Below the pieces are notes generated by a model that was not told the DNA's origin, did not search any database, and was given only the letters and a program-made list of their open reading frames with translations. A stretch of 6,368 nucleotides of DNA from Candidatus Altimarinota bacterium (GTDB lineage Bacteria > Patescibacteriota > Gracilibacteria > JAHISY01), in the NCBI GenBank assembly GCA_023142645.1, contig JAGLJE010000090.1:1-6368 (forward strand), in the 5' to 3' direction. Within the stretch, counting starts at the first letter, position 1, and each line of letters starts with the position of its first letter. The translations under genes and the position numbers were made by a program. Positions 5,688 through 6,368 of the stretch are shown in pieces.

Positions 5688-6368
5688 ATGTTGAGTTTCT
5701 TTTACCAAATTCGTAAAAATTTTCGCGATACTCGCGGAGTTTCGCTGATTATTACATTGGGACTTACAATTATGCTCATGGCAATTGCAGTGACCGCTAT
5801 GAATCTTGTATTAGGTTTCGTGCGCACGACTTTTCAAGTTGAGCAGGCGAATATCGCTTATTCTGCCGCAGAAGGGGGAGTGGAGCTCGCACTTTATGAT
5901 CTCGCGAATTACAAAGATGGTTACGAAACTGACTCCACGCAATTGGTTTGTAAGGGTAGTGTGGATATCACGCAGACGATTAATTTTAGCGATAGTTGTG
6001 ATAGTTCCCACGAATATCGTTTCGTGAATTTCACTACCGATTCAGCACTCTCTGGCGGAAGGGGATTTTGGCAACTTTTTTCGCGAACTTTGGATAGCGA
6101 TCCAACTGCAGCCGAAAAATATTATCTTCCCAATTCTTATTTTGTCGGTGACAAAGATGGCAATCTTGAAACCAGCGAATGGGGAAAGCTCACAAAAGAT
6201 AAGCCGATAAGTTGGAGTTTATTAATTGATGATGATCCTGCGGGAGCTGAACCAAAAGATCGTTTTCTTTATCTCTCGGATACTGACGAAAAGAAAATTA
6301 CTATTCTCACGGGACCCGGATGGGATCCGAATATGAATGGCAATACCGAAGACGAGTTGCTCACATGG
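5688..6368 (+). CDS. PilX/GspK-like minor pilin, N-terminal part (partial)
   Basis: The reading frame is open for 227 codons from the ATG at 5688 to the right edge, so the C-terminus is missing. The N-terminus has a basic leader ending RDTRG and the sequence VSLIITLGLTIMLMAIAVTA (18-37), then QANIAYSAAEGGVELALYDL (53-72), a segment typical of the PilX N-terminal family. If cut at G17^V18, mature position 5 is Ile instead of Glu. Lack of Glu5 is known for GspK and PilX-type subunits, which sit at the tip of the complex. Two loops resemble calcium sites: GDKDGNLETSE (154-164) and DPNMNGNTEDE (213-223). Two Cys (C88, C104) are visible. The start codon directly follows the TAA of the previous gene with no gap, consistent with a single operon. 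A general pilus-assembly protein of the PilX class is the safest name. Confidence 0.82.
   Translation, partial: MLSFFYQIRKNFRDTRGVSLIITLGLTIMLMAIAVTAMNLVLGFVRTTFQVEQANIAYSAAEGGVELALYDLANYKDGYETDSTQLVCKGSVDITQTINFSDSCDSSHEYRFVNFTTDSALSGGRGFWQLFSRTLDSDPTAAEKYYLPNSYFVGDKDGNLETSEWGKLTKDKPISWSLLIDDDPAGAEPKDRFLYLSDTDEKKITILTGPGWDPNMNGNTEDELLTW

Noticed and set aside
1..6368. CRISPR arrays, tRNA or rRNA genes, insertion sequences
   Set aside because: I saw no regularly spaced repeats, no cloverleaf-like or conserved rRNA segments, and no transposase motifs or terminal inverted repeats.

Overview
This window comes from a bacterial chromosome of moderate GC content. It uses standard stop codons: TGA ends two of the genes, and none of the long genes contains an internal TGA. 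None of the seven readable gene starts has a convincing Shine-Dalgarno sequence. Together with the gene content (a minor-pilin operon whose PilV-like member carries the 'LAREGLEAVRNIRDTNWL' helix), this suggests a Patescibacteria/CPR-like lineage. That placement is an inference and needs a database search.

Layout. Positions 2-127 on the + strand are the 3' end of rplJ (ribosomal protein L10). It is followed by rplL (L7/L12, 158-709), which carries an unusual N-terminal extension of about 55 residues, and then by an intrinsic terminator (727-758). Three genes run on the - strand towards that terminator. They are ychF (2157-3254, ribosome-associated ATPase), rmlD/rfbD (1333-2160, dTDP-4-dehydrorhamnose reductase, overlapping ychF by 4 bases) and a small HEPN-like protein gene (757-1286). 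The HEPN-like gene is split over two frames. The first frame stops at 852, but the rest of a well-formed protein continues in the -1 frame to a stop at 757. The two frames meet at an in-phase A AAA AAC heptamer, so this is either a programmed -1 frameshift or a one-base loss in an A-run.

A 59-base divergent region (3255-3313) separates ychF from a tightly packed + strand operon of four minor type IV pilins or pseudopilins. In order they are FimT/GspH-like (3314-4024), PilV/GspI-like (4024-4686), PilW/GspJ-like (4704-5687) and PilX/GspK-like (5688 to the window edge). This is the order of minor-pilin priming complexes in type IV pilus and type II secretion systems. Three of the four contain short Asp/Asn-Gly loops that resemble calcium-binding EF-hand loops.

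The most interesting items are the frame-split HEPN-like gene with its candidate frameshift signal, the extended L7/L12, and the recurring calcium-loop-like motifs in the minor pilins.
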